A stretch of 41,371 bases of DNA from Marivivens sp. (GTDB taxonomy: Bacteria > Pseudomonadota > Alphaproteobacteria > Rhodobacterales > Rhodobacteraceae). A model generated the notes under the pieces. It searched no databases. It had not been told where the DNA came from and saw nothing but the letters and a program-made list of their open reading frames with translations. Shown here piece by piece: positions 1-10,830 of the stretch (positions are counted from its first letter, which is position 1; the number at the start of each line of letters is the position of its first letter). The translations under genes and the position numbers were made by a program. Where the stretch lies: the NCBI GenBank assembly GCA_024642145.1, contig JAHEBS010000003.1, positions 1 to 41,371 of the forward strand. The letters run 5' to 3'.

Positions 1-1127
1 GCCTCGATGCCGTTGACATGGCCGATGTCCACATGGGTCAGACGTGCGGTGCCGTGGCTGACCGTAAAGACCGCCCATTGGGCGCCATCGCGGAACAGCG
101 CGCTGGCCGGAACGATCAGCGCCTGTGGGTCTTCCCATGTGACAATCCGCGCTTCGATCCGGTAGCCATCGCCCAATCCGGGTCGGTCGATTGCGGGGCT
201 GGTAAAGGCGATGGCGACATTGACCCGCTGTTCAGCCACGCCCAGCGCCGAGACGCTGGTGGTGCCGAAGGGGTCGATCCGCACGACCTCGCCGCCCAGA
301 TCGGCCCCGCCCCAGTTGTCCAGAATCACACGGTCACCCACGCCCACCTGAACCGCGTCCGAGGACACCAGATCCACCACGACCTCCAGATCGGCGTCGA
401 TATCGCCAATCACCATCACAGGCGCACCGGCGGGCATGGTGGTTTCGCTTTCCTGCACGATCCGCAAGATCACCCCGTCGATGGGGGCCTTGAGCGGGAT
501 GGATTGCCCGTCGGTCTCGCTGGCGGCGGTGCCGGTGGGATCGTCAAAGCTGATCAACAGCGCGCGGGCGTTCTCGACATCTGCCTGACGCACGGCGACG
601 GCGGCCTCGGCGGTTTGAAGGCGGGCCTGTGCGGCGCGCGCCTCGGTCACGGCGCGGTCCAGCGCCGCCTGACTGACGGTGCCGGATGTCGATAATGCGC
701 GGGTTCGCTCCAGCGCCGATTGGGCAAGCTCGGCGGCGGCGCTGGCAGATTCCACATCGGCCTCGGCCACTTTCAGCCCTGCTTCGGCAGCAGAAACGGC
801 GGCGTTGGCCTGTTCGCGGGTGCGCACGTCCAGAAAGGCGGGGTTGATCGGGCGCATGCGCGCCACCACCGTTTCGCCGCCTTTGACGACGTCGCCTGCA
901 TGCATTGAAACGCGCAGCAACTGGCCGGCGACGGGGGTCGAAACGGTGTAGCTTTCACGCACCTCGGTGCGACCCTCCTCATCAATCGTGACCAGCATCG
1001 GGCCGCGCGTAACCTGTCCCATGTCGACCGCTACGGGCTTGGGGATGAATGCGGCGCCGATCCCGCCGCCGACCACGATGATCGCGGCAAGCGTGAGCCA
1101 GAGGCGCGAGCGTCTGCGTTTGGCCAT
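1..1127 (-). CDS. HlyD-family efflux periplasmic adaptor (C-terminus beyond window)
   Basis: This is the membrane-fusion adaptor of an ABC exporter and would link the inner-membrane pump to the outer envelope. The frame is open from the ATG at 1127 to the left edge, giving about 375 residues with no stop, so the C-terminus is missing. The N-terminus is basic (MAKRRRSRLW) followed by one membrane anchor at about residues 10-27. A biotinyl-lipoyl-like half follows, then an Ala/Glu-rich coiled coil at about residues 105-200, the second lipoyl half (LKAPIDGVILRI) and a beta-barrel region. The start lies 2 nt after the permease stop, so the two are translationally coupled. It is the last of three co-directional genes. 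The fold assignment is firm; the substrate is unknown. Confidence 0.9.
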   Translation of the reverse strand, partial: MAKRRRSRLWLTLAAIIVVGGGIGAAFIPKPVAVDMGQVTRGPMLVTIDEEGRTEVRESYTVSTPVAGQLLRVSMHAGDVVKGGETVVARMRPINPAFLDVRTREQANAAVSAAEAGLKVAEADVESASAAAELAQSALERTRALSTSGTVSQAALDRAVTEARAAQARLQTAEAAVAVRQADVENARALLISFDDPTGTAASETDGQSIPLKAPIDGVILRIVQESETTMPAGAPVMVIGDIDADLEVVVDLVSSDAVQVGVGDRVILDNWGGADLGGEVVRIDPFGTTSVSALGVAEQRVNVAIAFTSPAIDRPGLGDGYRIEARIVTWEDPQALIVPASALFRDGAQWAVFTVSHGTARLTHVDIGHVNGIE

Positions 1128-1129
1128 GT

Positions 1130-3493
1130 CTATTCCCTTGTCTTGAGCGCGGATACGAGGTCCGCGCGATCGATGTCACGTTTGACGAAAAAGCCCGAGG
1201 CAATCGCGGCCCCGACGACAACCAGCGCCGCCTGACCATAGGCCCCCGGAATGAACTTGGCGGGGATTTGATAAAGCTCGGTCGAAAACCCTTCGGCGAT
1301 TGAAACCGACAGGAAGTTGCCCAGAAAAACCCCCAAGGGCAGGGCCGCGACCACAACGGCCGCCAACTCGCCCAGCAGCACAAAGGCGGTTTCGCCGGTG
1401 GTAAAACCGATTACCCGTAGGCTGGCCAGATCGCGTGCGCGTTCGGCCTGCGCCACACGTGCGGCATTATAGACGATGCCAAAGGTGATGACGAAGGCGA
1501 TAGCCCCCATCACATAGCGGATGGCACCCGCGCCTTGGTTCATCAGGCTCTGAAAGGCCTGCATCGCCTCGGCCTTGATCGAGATGCCAGCCACCAGCGG
1601 CATATCGCGCAATGCCGCCTTGACGGTTTCGGCGCTGGCGGGGTCGATGCGCAGATAAGCGCCTGATGCCAGATCCGCCTCGCCCAAGGCGTGATTGAGG
1701 TCACCCATATCCATATAGGCGGGCGCACCCATCAGGCTTTGGGCAATGGCCAGAACCGGCACTTCGATCACAGGTTGACGGCCTTCGCGCACCTCGATGG
1801 TCAGGATCTCGCCCGGCGTGATGTGCAAAAGGTCCGCCAGTTCACGCGCCAGAACGATCCCTCCGGGACGCATTTCGATGGTCACATAATCGGCGTCGAT
1901 GGCGCGGTTCAGCACGGGGTTCTGGGTCAGCCCCGTGACACCGCCCTTATGGCTATAGAGACCATGGCGCAAAATCGCAGAGACATTTCGCACCGGCTCG
2001 ACCGCCCAGACGCCCTCGATCCGGCCCAATTCGTCCAGCGCGTCCTGCCCCGATGGCCGCATAAAGCTGACAGTGGCGTCAGAGCGATCGACCACGGAAA
2101 AGGCGGTGGTCAGCGCCTCGTCAAAGCCGTTGTAGATTGTCATCATCGACGCGGTCAGCGCCATGCCCGCCGCGATGCCGATCACGGCGCCCAGCATCCG
2201 TCCGGGATAGCGGGTCAGGCGGCGCAGGACCATGCGCGAAGGCTGGTCCAATTGCTGCGCCAACCAGCCGCTGCCATTGCGACCACGGCTATAGTCGGGC
2301 GGCGCGGGCGGGCGCATGGCGGTGGCGGGCGCCAGTGCAAAAACCCGCCGCATCACCAGCGCGCCACCCAGAACCGCCGCCGCCGTTGCTGCGGCAAAGC
2401 CGATGCCAAAGGATGCGGGTTCCATGCGAAACACGAGGAAGGGGAACTTGTAATATTGGGTATAGACCTGAATGAGCGCCCCACCCGCCGCCACGCCAAA
2501 CGCGCAGCCCAGCGCCGCCCCGCCCCATGCAATGACAAGGATCATGCGCAGGTAATGACCGCCGACCTCGAGGTTGCGATAGCCAAAGGCCTTCATCAGC
2601 CCGATCTGCTCGCGCTCGGACTGCACCATGCGGCCCATGACGATATAAAGCAGGAAGGCCGCGACCGAGAGGAAGACAGGCGGCACGCCGCTGGCCGATG
2701 CCTCGAGGCCCGAGACTTCCTCGGTGACGAAACGGTTGGAAAACTGGTCTTCCAACCCGTAGGCACCCAGCCCGCCGTAGGGGTCAAGGATTGCGTCGAT
2801 CTTGTCGCGCACCTCGGCCTCGACGGCACCCCGCGCTACGGCGAAAAGCGCCTCATTGAAGGCCCCACCCATGTCATAGGCGGCGGACATGGCCGAATGG
2901 CTCATCCAGATCACGCCAAACCGCGCGTCGTCCGGCACCAGTTCGCCGGGCGCGGAGGTGTAGAGAAACTCTGGCGCTTTCGCGAGCCCCACGATCACCA
3001 GCACCCGCCGCGTGCCGTTCATCGTCGCGGCGATCGTATCGCCGGCGGCAAGGCCATTGGCATAGGCAAAGGCGTCAAGCAGCACGATTTCTTCGGGGCG
3101 CGTCGCGTCGGGGCGGCGGCCCTCGGTCATATAGAGATCGTTGAAACGTGGCGGCCCGCTATCAGGGATCGACAAGGCGCGCGCATGGACAGGCAGGCTG
3201 CGGCCCGGCACCGTTACCAGCGCGTCGCCTGTGATGCGCCCCTCGACCCCGGCCACGCCCGGCAGGGCCGCCAGCCGTGTCAGCAACCCTTCGGGCGCGC
3301 GGGCCACGGGCGCAAAGACCTGCGCCAGCCGGTAGCGTTCGTAATAGGCGTCTCGGGTCTGTGTCAGCGAGGATACAAGCCCTGTCATCATCACCAACAT
3401 CATCACGCCAAGCGCGATCACCAATGCGATGGCAATGGCCTGCCCCTTCATGCGCCACAGATCGCGCCAGAGCTTATGCCAAAGTGGGCTCAC
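1130..3493 (-). CDS. ABC transporter permease with two FtsX-like domains
   Basis: This 787-residue inner-membrane permease belongs to the FtsX/MacB/DevC-like class, which works by mechanical coupling to a periplasmic adaptor rather than by a classical channel. A first membrane segment lies at about residues 20-42, followed by a large extracytoplasmic domain. A first FtsX block of three or four helices lies at about residues 270-400 (containing [10 protein letters not shown]). A second periplasmic domain is followed by a second FtsX block at about residues 655-780 (containing [14 protein letters not shown]). The start is a GTG overlapping the ATPase stop as GTGA. Being flanked by an ATPase and an HlyD adaptor fits a tripartite exporter. 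The substrate cannot be inferred. Confidence 0.9.
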   Translation of the reverse strand: MSPLWHKLWRDLWRMKGQAIAIALVIALGVMMLVMMTGLVSSLTQTRDAYYERYRLAQVFAPVARAPEGLLTRLAALPGVAGVEGRITGDALVTVPGRSLPVHARALSIPDSGPPRFNDLYMTEGRRPDATRPEEIVLLDAFAYANGLAAGDTIAATMNGTRRVLVIVGLAKAPEFLYTSAPGELVPDDARFGVIWMSHSAMSAAYDMGGAFNEALFAVARGAVEAEVRDKIDAILDPYGGLGAYGLEDQFSNRFVTEEVSGLEASASGVPPVFLSVAAFLLYIVMGRMVQSEREQIGLMKAFGYRNLEVGGHYLRMILVIAWGGAALGCAFGVAAGGALIQVYTQYYKFPFLVFRMEPASFGIGFAAATAAAVLGGALVMRRVFALAPATAMRPPAPPDYSRGRNGSGWLAQQLDQPSRMVLRRLTRYPGRMLGAVIGIAAGMALTASMMTIYNGFDEALTTAFSVVDRSDATVSFMRPSGQDALDELGRIEGVWAVEPVRNVSAILRHGLYSHKGGVTGLTQNPVLNRAIDADYVTIEMRPGGIVLARELADLLHITPGEILTIEVREGRQPVIEVPVLAIAQSLMGAPAYMDMGDLNHALGEADLASGAYLRIDPASAETVKAALRDMPLVAGISIKAEAMQAFQSLMNQGAGAIRYVMGAIAFVITFGIVYNAARVAQAERARDLASLRVIGFTTGETAFVLLGELAAVVVAALPLGVFLGNFLSVSIAEGFSTELYQIPAKFIPGAYGQAALVVVGAAIASGFFVKRDIDRADLVSALKTRE

Positions 3494-4197
3494 CAGTTGA
3501 TCTCCGCGGGATCGACCCGCTTCTTGTTGCGCACGGTTTCGCGGATCGCGCCATCGGCGAAATGCAGCACGCGGTCGGCCATGGCCGCGGTCGCTGCGGC
3601 ATGGGTCACGATCAGCACCGTTGTGCCCAGCCGGTCATTCACATCGCGTAAAACCTTCAGCACCGCGCGGCCCGTGGTGCTGTCGAGCGCGCCAGTGGGT
3701 TCGTCACAAAACAGCACCGTCGGCTGTTTGGCCACGGCGCGCGCAATGGCCACCCGCTGTTGTTCGCCGCCGGAGAGTTGCGAGGGAAAATGACCGACGC
3801 GTTCGCTCAGCCCCACCAGATCCAGCGCGGCCTCTGGCTCCATCGGGTCGCGGGCGATCTCGGTCACCAACTCGACGTTTTCGCGCGCAGTGAGGCTGGG
3901 CATGAGGTTGTAGAACTGGAACACGAACCCGACGTGGTTGCGCCGGTATTCGGTCAATTGCCGTTCCGACATCGACGATAGCGCCTGATCCTGAAAATAC
4001 GCGGTGCCCGAGGTGGCGGTGTCCAGCCCCCCCAGAATGTTCAGCAGCGTGGATTTTCCGCTGCCAGACGGGCCGAGCAGCACGACGATTTCGCCTTTGG
4101 GGATTTCAAGATCAACGCCGCGCAACGCATGAACGGCGCTGTGCCCTTCGCCATAGGTCTTGGTCAACTGCTGCGTGGCGAATGCGGTATCGGTCAT
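3490..4197 (-). CDS. ABC transporter ATP-binding protein (LolD/MacB-type)
   Basis: This cytoplasmic ATPase of 235 residues drives the FtsX-type permease encoded next. Walker A is [11 protein letters not shown], the signature is [14 protein letters not shown], and Walker B is [12 protein letters not shown], all canonical. The arrangement with a Q-loop [16 protein letters not shown] is typical of the LolD/MacB/DevA group. The frame continues upstream, but that extension has no family similarity and overlaps the divergent oxoprolinase gene. [16 protein letters not shown] at 4197 is therefore chosen as the start, although its ribosome-binding site is weak. It shares four bases with the permease start. 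This is the first gene of the operon ATPase-permease-HlyD. Confidence 0.93.
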   Translation of the reverse strand: MTDTAFATQQLTKTYGEGHSAVHALRGVDLEIPKGEIVVLLGPSGSGKSTLLNILGGLDTATSGTAYFQDQALSSMSERQLTEYRRNHVGFVFQFYNLMPSLTARENVELVTEIARDPMEPEAALDLVGLSERVGHFPSQLSGGEQQRVAIARAVAKQPTVLFCDEPTGALDSTTGRAVLKVLRDVNDRLGTTVLIVTHAAATAAMADRVLHFADGAIRETVRNKKRVDPAEINW

Positions 4198-4329
4198 GGC
4201 ATGTATCCGGTCATATCCTGCCCAGCTTAACGGATTTGGCGGGACAGTCACCCTGATCGAGGTCAAACCCGCTTTCACCTCTTTGGGCGCGCCGCTAGGA
4301 TTGCTTGGAATGCGATAAGGGGCCGGCAA

Positions 4330-7300
4330 ATGAGCGCTGCGGATTGGGAATTCTGGATCGACCGCGGCGGCACCTTTACCGATATCGTCGCACGCAGGCC
4401 CGACGGGACCTTGGTGACGCATAAGCTTTTGTCCGAAAACCCCGAACGCTACACGGACGCCGCCGTGCAGGGTATCCGCGAGCTGATGGGTGACAGACCC
4501 GCCCGTATCGCCGCAGTCAAGATGGGCACCACTGTCGCCACCAATGCGCTTCTCGAACGCAAGGGCGTGCCGGTTCTGTTGTTGATCACCCAAGGCTTTG
4601 GCGATCTGTTGCGGATCGGCTATCAAAACCGTCCGCGTCTGTTTGATCTGGCAATCAAGCGACCTGACCTGCTTTATGCCGAGGCCGCCGAAGTGGCCGA
4701 ACGGTTGGATGCCGAGGGCAGGGTCGTCGCCCCCTTGGACGAGGATGCGGCCCGCACGGCGCTGCGTGCGGCCTATGCCCGCGGCATCCGGTCGGTCGCC
4801 ATTGCGTTCTTGCACGCCTATCTCAACCCGACGCACGAGGCCCGCGTGGCCACCATGGCGCGCGAGGAAGGCTTTACCCAAGTCTCAACCAGCCATGAGG
4901 TCAGTCGGCTGGCAAAGTTGGTGGGGCGTGGCGATACGACCGTGGTCGATGCCTACCTGTCGCCCATATTGCGCCGTTACGTCGATCAGGTCGCGGGCGC
5001 GCTGGACGTCGGCGGCGCCTGCGAGCGGCTCTTGTTCATGCAGTCCAATGGCGGGCTGACCGACGCGCGGTTCTTTCAGGGCAAGGATGCCATCCTGTCG
5101 GGCCCCGCGGGCGGAATTGTCGGCATGGTCAAGGTGGCCGAGGCCGCGGGCTTTGATCGCCTGATCGGCTTTGACATGGGTGGCACCTCTACCGATGTCA
5201 GCCATTATGCCGGCGACTATGAACGCAGTTTCGAAACCGAGGTCGCGGGCGTGCGGATGCGCGCGCCGATGATGGATATTCACACCGTCGCGGCGGGCGG
5301 TGGCTCGATCTGCCGTTTTGCCGATGGCCGTTTGCAGGTTGGCCCCGAAAGCGCCGGTGCCGATCCCGGTCCCGCCGCCTATCGTCGCGGCGGGCCGCTG
5401 ACGGTGACGGATTGTAATGTGATGCTGGGCAAGCTCGATCCCCTGCATTTCCCGCATGTCTTTGGCCCGAATGGCGACCAGCCGCTTGATCTTGCCGCCG
5501 TGCGCGCCCGTTTCGCTGACCTCGCCGCCGAGATCGCCGCCGCCACCGGCGAGCCACCGCGCGCGGCCGAGGATCTGGCCGAGGGTTTCTTGCGGATCGC
5601 GGTCGACAACATGGCCAATGCGATCAAGAAAATCTCGGTCAGCCGTGGCCACGATGTCACCGCCTACACCTTGCAGTGTTTCGGCGGCGCGGGCGGCCAG
5701 CACGCCTGTCTGGTTGCCGATGCGCTGGGCATGAAACGCGTGTTCATCCATCCCTTTGCCGGTGTTCTGTCGGCCTTTGGCATGGGCTTGGCCGAGATCC
5801 GCGCCCTGCGCGAGGCGCAGGTGGACCGTCCGCTCGAGGATCTGGCCGCCGCCCGGGACGCATTGGGCCGGATCGCCGCCCAAGCGCAGGCCGAGGTCGC
5901 AGCCCAGGGGGTCAGTGACATCCGCACCGAGGCGCGGGCCCATCTGCGCTACGAGGGCTCGCATCAGGCACTTGAAGTGACCTTTGGCGAGGTCGCCGCA
6001 ATGCGGGCGGAATTCGAGGCCGCGCATCAAAACCGGTTCGGCTTTGCCTCGCCCGAACGGCGCGTTCTGGTCGAGATGGTCGCGGCCGAGGCCATTGGAC
6101 ATGCCGCCGACCTGCCAGCGATGACCGCCCCCGAAGGCAAAGGGGCGCCGCGCGCGCAGGTCGCGGTTCATGTCGCAGGCGCGCGTCAGACGGTGCCGCT
6201 CTATGACCGAGCCGATTTACCCGTGGGCCAGATGGTTATGGGGCCAGCCGTCATCACCGAACCTACCGGCACCAATATGGTCGAGCCCGGCTGGTCCGCA
6301 CGCGTGGATCGGGCGGGAAACCTGATCCTTGACCGTGTGGGCGCCGCCCACCGCCCGCCTGCCGCTGGCACCGCCGCCGATCCGGTGATGCTCGAGGTCA
6401 TGTCGAACCTCTTTATGTCGGTCGCCGACCAGATGGGTGCGACGCTCAGCCTCACGGCGTGGTCGGTCAATATCAAGGAACGCTACGATTTTTCCTGCGC
6501 GATCTTTGACGTCAACGGCGATCTGGTGGCCAACGCCCCGCATGTGCCGGTGCATCTGGGGTCTATGTCGGACAGCATCAAAACGGTGATGCGGGCTTGG
6601 CCCGAGGCGCGCGACGGCGATGCCTTTATGCTGAACTCACCCTTCAACGGCGGCACGCATCTGCCCGATGTAACCGTGGTGACGCCTGTTTTCGCGGGCG
6701 GCCGCAAGCCTGCTTTCTGGCTGGGTTCGCGCGGGCATCACGCGGATATCGGCGGCCGGACGCCCGGTTCTGGGCCGCCCGACAGTCAGCACATCGACGA
6801 CGAGGGCGTGCTGATCGACAATGTGCAACTGGTGCGCGGCGGGCGGCTGTTAGAGCCCGAGGCGCGCGTGATCCTTGCCTCGGGGCGTTACCCCGCGCGC
6901 AATCCAGACCAGAATATGGCTGACCTCAAGGCGCAGGTCGCGGCGAACGAGACAGGCAAACGTGAGTTGCTAAGGGTCTGCGCGGCCTACGGCGCCGATG
7001 TGGTGACCGCCTATATGGCCCATGTGCAGGACAACGCCGAAGAAAGCGTGCGCCGCGTGGTGGAACGCCTGCGGGACGGGCGGTTCAGCTATCCGATGGA
7101 CGAAGGCCAAAGGATCGAGGTGCGCGTAACGGTCGATCGCGCGGATCGCAGCGCCACGGTCGATTTCACCGGCACTTCGGCCCAGCACAGGGGCAACTAC
7201 AACGCGCCCTTGGCGATTTCGCGGGCCGTGGTGCTTTATGCCTTTCGCTGTCTTGTCGGGTCCGACATCCCCCTGAACGAGGGTTGCCTGAAACCCCTGA

Positions 7301-7902
7301 ACATCATCGTGCCCGAAGGTTCGATGTTGAACCCGCGCTATCCGGCGGCCGTGATCGCCGGCAATACCGAGGTTTCTCAGGCCGCCTGCAACGCGCTTTT
7401 TGGGGCGCTGGGTGTGATCGCGGGATCGCAGGGCACGATGAACAACTTCATCTGGGGCAACGATCGGTTCCAGAATTATGAAACCATCGCTGGCGGCACG
7501 GGCGCGGGGCCGGAATTCAATGGTTGCGACGCGGTGCAGAGCCATATGACCAACACCCGCATGACCGACCCCGAGATTTTGGAAAAACGCTTTCCCGTGC
7601 GGCTCGAGGCCTTTGGCATACGGCAAGGTTCGGGCGGGCAGGGGCATTGGACCGGCGGCAATGGCGCGCTGCGGCGATTGCGGTTTTTGGAACCGGTCAC
7701 CGTCACGACGCTCTGCTCGCACCGGATCGTGCCGCCTTTTGGCGTTGCGGGCGGTGCGGCGGGCGGTTGCGGCGTGAACCGTGCAGAATTGCCGGACGGG
7801 CGCATCGTGACGCTGAAAGGCAATGACGAAATCGACCTGCCCGCTGGCGCGGTTTTTCACATGGAAACACCGGGCGGTGGTGGCTGGGGCAAAGCCATTT
7901 AA
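4330..7902 (+). CDS. Fused HyuA-HyuB hydantoinase / 5-oxoprolinase
   Basis: The 1190-residue protein joins both halves of the ATP-dependent hydantoinase/5-oxoprolinase family. These enzymes open five-membered lactam or hydantoin rings in the cytosol. The HyuA part (about residues 1-670) begins with the phosphate-binding [11 protein letters not shown]. It also has [22 protein letters not shown] near residue 257, [14 protein letters not shown] near 280 and [10 protein letters not shown]. The HyuB part starts near residue 687 and shows [13 protein letters not shown] near 769, [13 protein letters not shown] and [18 protein letters not shown] near 1070. An AAGGGG ribosome-binding site precedes the ATG. 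The family covers 5-oxoproline, hydantoins and N-methylhydantoin, and sequence alone does not separate them. The gene converges on the purine permease, and allantoin is itself a hydantoin, so a purine-related substrate is possible but unproven. Confidence 0.9.
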   Translation: MSAADWEFWIDRGGTFTDIVARRPDGTLVTHKLLSENPERYTDAAVQGIRELMGDRPARIAAVKMGTTVATNALLERKGVPVLLLITQGFGDLLRIGYQNRPRLFDLAIKRPDLLYAEAAEVAERLDAEGRVVAPLDEDAARTALRAAYARGIRSVAIAFLHAYLNPTHEARVATMAREEGFTQVSTSHEVSRLAKLVGRGDTTVVDAYLSPILRRYVDQVAGALDVGGACERLLFMQSNGGLTDARFFQGKDAILSGPAGGIVGMVKVAEAAGFDRLIGFDMGGTSTDVSHYAGDYERSFETEVAGVRMRAPMMDIHTVAAGGGSICRFADGRLQVGPESAGADPGPAAYRRGGPLTVTDCNVMLGKLDPLHFPHVFGPNGDQPLDLAAVRARFADLAAEIAAATGEPPRAAEDLAEGFLRIAVDNMANAIKKISVSRGHDVTAYTLQCFGGAGGQHACLVADALGMKRVFIHPFAGVLSAFGMGLAEIRALREAQVDRPLEDLAAARDALGRIAAQAQAEVAAQGVSDIRTEARAHLRYEGSHQALEVTFGEVAAMRAEFEAAHQNRFGFASPERRVLVEMVAAEAIGHAADLPAMTAPEGKGAPRAQVAVHVAGARQTVPLYDRADLPVGQMVMGPAVITEPTGTNMVEPGWSARVDRAGNLILDRVGAAHRPPAAGTAADPVMLEVMSNLFMSVADQMGATLSLTAWSVNIKERYDFSCAIFDVNGDLVANAPHVPVHLGSMSDSIKTVMRAWPEARDGDAFMLNSPFNGGTHLPDVTVVTPVFAGGRKPAFWLGSRGHHADIGGRTPGSGPPDSQHIDDEGVLIDNVQLVRGGRLLEPEARVILASGRYPARNPDQNMADLKAQVAANETGKRELLRVCAAYGADVVTAYMAHVQDNAEESVRRVVERLRDGRFSYPMDEGQRIEVRVTVDRADRSATVDFTGTSAQHRGNYNAPLAISRAVVLYAFRCLVGSDIPLNEGCLKPLNIIVPEGSMLNPRYPAAVIAGNTEVSQAACNALFGALGVIAGSQGTMNNFIWGNDRFQNYETIAGGTGAGPEFNGCDAVQSHMTNTRMTDPEILEKRFPVRLEAFGIRQGSGGQGHWTGGNGALRRLRFLEPVTVTTLCSHRIVPPFGVAGGAAGGCGVNRAELPDGRIVTLKGNDEIDLPAGAVFHMETPGGGGWGKAI

Positions 7903-7930
7903 AAAAAGGGCGACCCGAGGGCCGCCCTTA
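7901..7930 (-). terminator. Rho-independent terminator of the nucleobase permease operon
   Basis: A 7-bp stem AAGGGCG / CGCCCTT encloses a 10-nt loop that itself contains CCC/GGG. Read on the minus strand the stem is followed by a run of seven T. It lies 24 bases after the permease stop and also abuts the stop of the convergent oxoprolinase gene. There is no T run on the plus side. Confidence 0.8.
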
Positions 7931-7953
7931 GCGTCAGACAGGGAAATGCTGAC

Positions 7954-9438
7954 TTAGTGATCTGCAACCGAGGCTGCAGCCTTGGCGTCATCCGCACTGC
8001 CCGAAGTGCCATTGAAGAAGGCGTTCAGGGCAACCGCAACGATCGAGGCAAGCAAAATGCCCGAGTCGATCAGCGGGTGGATGTCGTGGGGCAGGTGCAT
8101 TTTGAAGTTCGGCGCGATCAAGGGGATCATGCCAAAGCCCAGAGCGGTCGCCACGATGATCAGGTTCTGGCGGTTGGCGTTGAAGTCAACGCGGGACAGG
8201 ATACGGATACCGGTCGCTGCAACCATGCCGAACATCACCAGACCCGCACCGCCAAGAACGGCGGTCGGAACGGCCTCGACCAAGGCGCCCATCTTGGGCA
8301 TCAGGCCAAGCACGATCAGGATCAGACCGCCGGTCACGGTGACGAAGCGGCTCTTGATGCCGGTGACGCCAACAAGACCCACGTTCTGGCTGAACGAGGT
8401 GTAGGGGAAGGTGTTGAAGATACCGCCGATCAGCGTGCCCAGACCGTCAGTGCGCAGGCCTGCGGACAGGCGCGACTGGTCGATCTTGGTATCGGTCATG
8501 TCACCAAGCGCAAGGAACATGCCGGTCGACTCGATCATGATCACGATCATGACAAGCGACATGGTCAGGATCATCACGACGTCGAACTGCGGCGCACCAA
8601 AGTGGAAGGGCGTGATCAGGCCGAACCAAGCGGCGCTGGACACTTTGCCAAAGGTCATGGCTCCGGTCAGCGTCGCGACGATGCCGCCGACGACGATGCC
8701 GATCAGCACCGAGATGTTCGAGGCAAAGCCCTTGCCATATTTGGACACCAGCATGATCACGACCATGACCAGAGCCGACATCCACATGCCCGAAACGGGT
8801 GCGTAGTTGTCGTTGGGCATATTGGCGTTCAGGCCGAGACCCGCAGGTGCTGCCGGAACGGTCGAGCCATCGGCCGCAGCAAGGTCACCAATGGCGGAAA
8901 GCCATGCGGCGTGGTCGGGGTTCACCAGCATCGGCGCGGTCGGACCGACGGGGTTGCCGAAGATCCAGTTGATGCCGATCCGCATCAGCGTGACGCCGAT
9001 GACAAGAATGATCGTGCCGGTCACCACAGGCGGGAAGAACCGGATCATGCGGCTGATGATCGGCGCGATCAGAATCCCGACGATACCCGCTGCAATGATC
9101 GTGCCGAAAATGAACTGGGCGCCTTCGGCACCCGGATGGCCGCCAGCGATGGCAAGCATCGGGCTGACAGAGGCAAAGGAAACACCCATCATGACGGGCA
9201 GGCGGATGCCGAACCACTGGGTCGCGCCAAGCGACTGGATCAGCGAAACGATCCCGCAGGCGAAAAGGTCGGCCGAGATCAGATAGGCCACGTCTGCGGG
9301 TTCAAGTTTAAGGGCGCGGCCGATAATCAACGGCACTGCGATAGCGCCGGCATACATCACCAGCACATGTTGAAGCCCAAGCGTAAACAGCTTGGGCGGC
9401 GGCAGCATTTCGTCCACCGGATGTGTTGCGTCGGTCAT
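7954..9438 (-). CDS. NCS2-family nucleobase:cation symporter (urate/xanthine permease)
   Basis: This 494-residue polytopic membrane protein of the nucleobase-ascorbate transporter family imports purine bases or urate with a proton or sodium ion. The first helix carries GLQHVLVMYAGAIAVPLIIG with the conserved His. The substrate-site Glu lies in MIESTGMFLALGD near residue 300. The Gln/Asn motif is SQNVGLVGVTG near residue 345. The start at 9438 has GGGAAGAG just upstream; a longer in-frame extension to 9522 lacks family similarity. It is the last gene of the puuE-uraD/allE/allA operon, 88 nt after allA. That position suggests urate or xanthine (UacT/PbuX-like) as substrate, but the exact specificity is inferred from context only. 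Confidence 0.92.
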   Translation of the reverse strand: MTDATHPVDEMLPPPKLFTLGLQHVLVMYAGAIAVPLIIGRALKLEPADVAYLISADLFACGIVSLIQSLGATQWFGIRLPVMMGVSFASVSPMLAIAGGHPGAEGAQFIFGTIIAAGIVGILIAPIISRMIRFFPPVVTGTIILVIGVTLMRIGINWIFGNPVGPTAPMLVNPDHAAWLSAIGDLAAADGSTVPAAPAGLGLNANMPNDNYAPVSGMWMSALVMVVIMLVSKYGKGFASNISVLIGIVVGGIVATLTGAMTFGKVSSAAWFGLITPFHFGAPQFDVVMILTMSLVMIVIMIESTGMFLALGDMTDTKIDQSRLSAGLRTDGLGTLIGGIFNTFPYTSFSQNVGLVGVTGIKSRFVTVTGGLILIVLGLMPKMGALVEAVPTAVLGGAGLVMFGMVAATGIRILSRVDFNANRQNLIIVATALGFGMIPLIAPNFKMHLPHDIHPLIDSGILLASIVAVALNAFFNGTSGSADDAKAAASVADH

Positions 9439-9526
9439 TGTCTCTTCCCACGGGGCTGTTTGTATTCGCGCCGTCTCTGTATCGCCCCTTGGATACAGTC
9501 CGGTTAGTTCCCCTTCTTCCAAGGGG

Positions 9527-10012
9527 TTAGGCCGTTACGTGGAAAACCTCCTCGTATCGGAATTCTTCAAGGTTCGCGGTCGCGCCGATCCGGTCGACCA
9601 CTACGAACAATCCTGGTGCGGCCAGCGGCGTCAGCACGCCATGCCATGTGCCGCGATGCAGGTTGATGCCCTGCTTGCCGTTGGTCAAAAAGGCCTGCGG
9701 CGCGCCGGGGCGACCGCCCTCGTCGGGCGCGACAATGATCAGGAACGGATGTTGCGACATCGGCACAAAGGCCTGCGAGCCCTCGGGGTGCCGTTCGACA
9801 AGGTTGAAGGTATAGGGCAGCGCGCGCGGTTCCGCGTCGAAAATCGAGATGCCCGCCCGCCCCTCGGGCCCGAAATCCAGTGTCGCGCGGTCGTGGTGAC
9901 GGTGACACAGCCCCTCGTTGATCAGGCGGAAATCGCCCGAGGCCTCCAGAACATCGCCAAATGCCGCGAAAGCCGCGGCGGTCAGGGGCGAAGTCTGGAT
10001 GGTCTGCGTCAT
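9527..10012 (-). CDS. allA: Ureidoglycolate lyase
   Basis: This 161-residue cupin-like enzyme would cleave (S)-ureidoglycolate to glyoxylate and urea (EC 4.3.2.3), the last step of the ureide branch. Family hallmarks include ALTAAAFAAFGDVLE-like N-terminal wording, RHHDRATLDF, FVPMSQHPFLIIVAPD, and the C-terminal NLHRGTWHGVLTPL with FVVVDRIG. The length matches the family. The ATG at 10012 overlaps the stop of the upstream aminohydrolase as ATGA, which fixes the start. A longer frame to 10117 would run deep into that gene and is rejected. Its product urea implies a urease or urea export elsewhere in the genome. Confidence 0.9.
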   Translation of the reverse strand: MTQTIQTSPLTAAAFAAFGDVLEASGDFRLINEGLCHRHHDRATLDFGPEGRAGISIFDAEPRALPYTFNLVERHPEGSQAFVPMSQHPFLIIVAPDEGGRPGAPQAFLTNGKQGINLHRGTWHGVLTPLAAPGLFVVVDRIGATANLEEFRYEEVFHVTA

Positions 10013-10830
10013 TTCAGCACCAGATCGGGATGTCGGTTGACGTCTTTGTAGAGCAGGTAACGGAACGGACCCGTGCCAGTGGCGATACAGGCCTGCGGGC
10101 ACCATGCGCGAAGCCACATGAAATCACCGGCCTGAACACTGACCCAATCTTGGTTCAGCAGATATTCCGCCGTTCCCTCAAGAACATAGAGCCCATGCTC
10201 CATGATATGTGTCTCGGCAAAAGGGATACGGCCGCCGGGTTGGAAGGTGACGATGTTCACATGCATGTCATGGCGCAGATCGGCGGGGTCGGCGAAGCGC
10301 TGGGTCGCCCATTTGTCGGTCCCGGGCATGTAGTTGAACACGCTTTCGGCGTCCGAGGTCATGATGACTTCAGGAGCGCCGAGGCCCGCCGCAGGCTGCC
10401 AGCGTTTGCGGACCCAGTGGAATTTCAAAAGCCCGCTGCCCGCATTGACCAGCGACCAGCCGATCCCCGGCGGGATATAGGTGTAGCTGCCTTTGCCGCG
10501 GCGGTGGGTCACGCCGTTCAGCGTCAGGTCCATCTCGCCCTCGGCGATAAAGATGCCAGCTTCGGCGCCAGCATCGGGCTCGGGGGTGGCGGAACCGCCG
10601 CCGGGCTGCACCTCGACCGCATATTGGGCAAAGGTTTCGGCAAAGCCTGTCAGCGGGCGCGCGATGATCCATGCGCGCGTGCCGGTCCAGCCCGGCAAAA
10701 GGCTGGCAACGATGTCGCGCATCGTCGTGCCGGGGACAAAGGCATAGGCCGTCGTAAACCGCGCGCCAGCGACGGCGGGATCATCGGACAGGTCGGGCAT
10801 ACCGCCCGGTGGGAAGGCATAGTCGGTCAT
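10009..10830 (-). CDS. allE: (S)-ureidoglycine aminohydrolase (bicupin)
   Basis: This 273-residue two-cupin protein would convert (S)-ureidoglycine to (S)-ureidoglycolate and ammonia (EC 3.5.3.26). The N-terminal cupin lies at about residues 45-150 (FIAEGEMDLTLNG, YIPPGIGWSLVN). The C-terminal cupin at about 185-265 has the metal motif ETHIMEHGLYVLEGTAEY, with Glu and two His. A downstream CPQACIATG provides the conserved Gln. Two four-base ATGA overlaps join it to the PuuE-UraD gene upstream and to allA downstream, so the three are clearly one operon. Ureidoglycine arises from allantoate by AllC, which is not encoded in this window. Confidence 0.9.
   Translation of the reverse strand: MTDYAFPPGGMPDLSDDPAVAGARFTTAYAFVPGTTMRDIVASLLPGWTGTRAWIIARPLTGFAETFAQYAVEVQPGGGSATPEPDAGAEAGIFIAEGEMDLTLNGVTHRRGKGSYTYIPPGIGWSLVNAGSGLLKFHWVRKRWQPAAGLGAPEVIMTSDAESVFNYMPGTDKWATQRFADPADLRHDMHVNIVTFQPGGRIPFAETHIMEHGLYVLEGTAEYLLNQDWVSVQAGDFMWLRAWCPQACIATGTGPFRYLLYKDVNRHPDLVLK

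Noticed and set aside
1691-3793. A 700-residue plus-strand frame opposite the ABC permease
   Set aside because: Composition is His/Arg/Gln rich without domains, and the opposite strand encodes an intact permease with operon overlaps.
4253-4266. FNR/FnrL-like box CTGAT-N4-GTCAA upstream of the oxoprolinase gene
   Set aside because: It matches 8 of 10 consensus positions only, a level expected by chance. No anaerobic gene is downstream and no second box is near.
4885-6171. A 428-residue minus-strand frame opposite the oxoprolinase
   Set aside because: No domain or ribosome-binding site, and the oxoprolinase frame is unbroken with all family motifs.
7957-9507. A 516-residue plus-strand frame opposite the nucleobase permease
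   Set aside because: It is the complement of hydrophobic codons, very rich in His, Asp and Arg, with no conserved motif.
9510-9526. CCCCTT-CTTCC-AAGGGG hairpin between allA and the permease
   Set aside because: Six-bp stem with no T run on either strand; at most a weak mRNA structure inside the operon.
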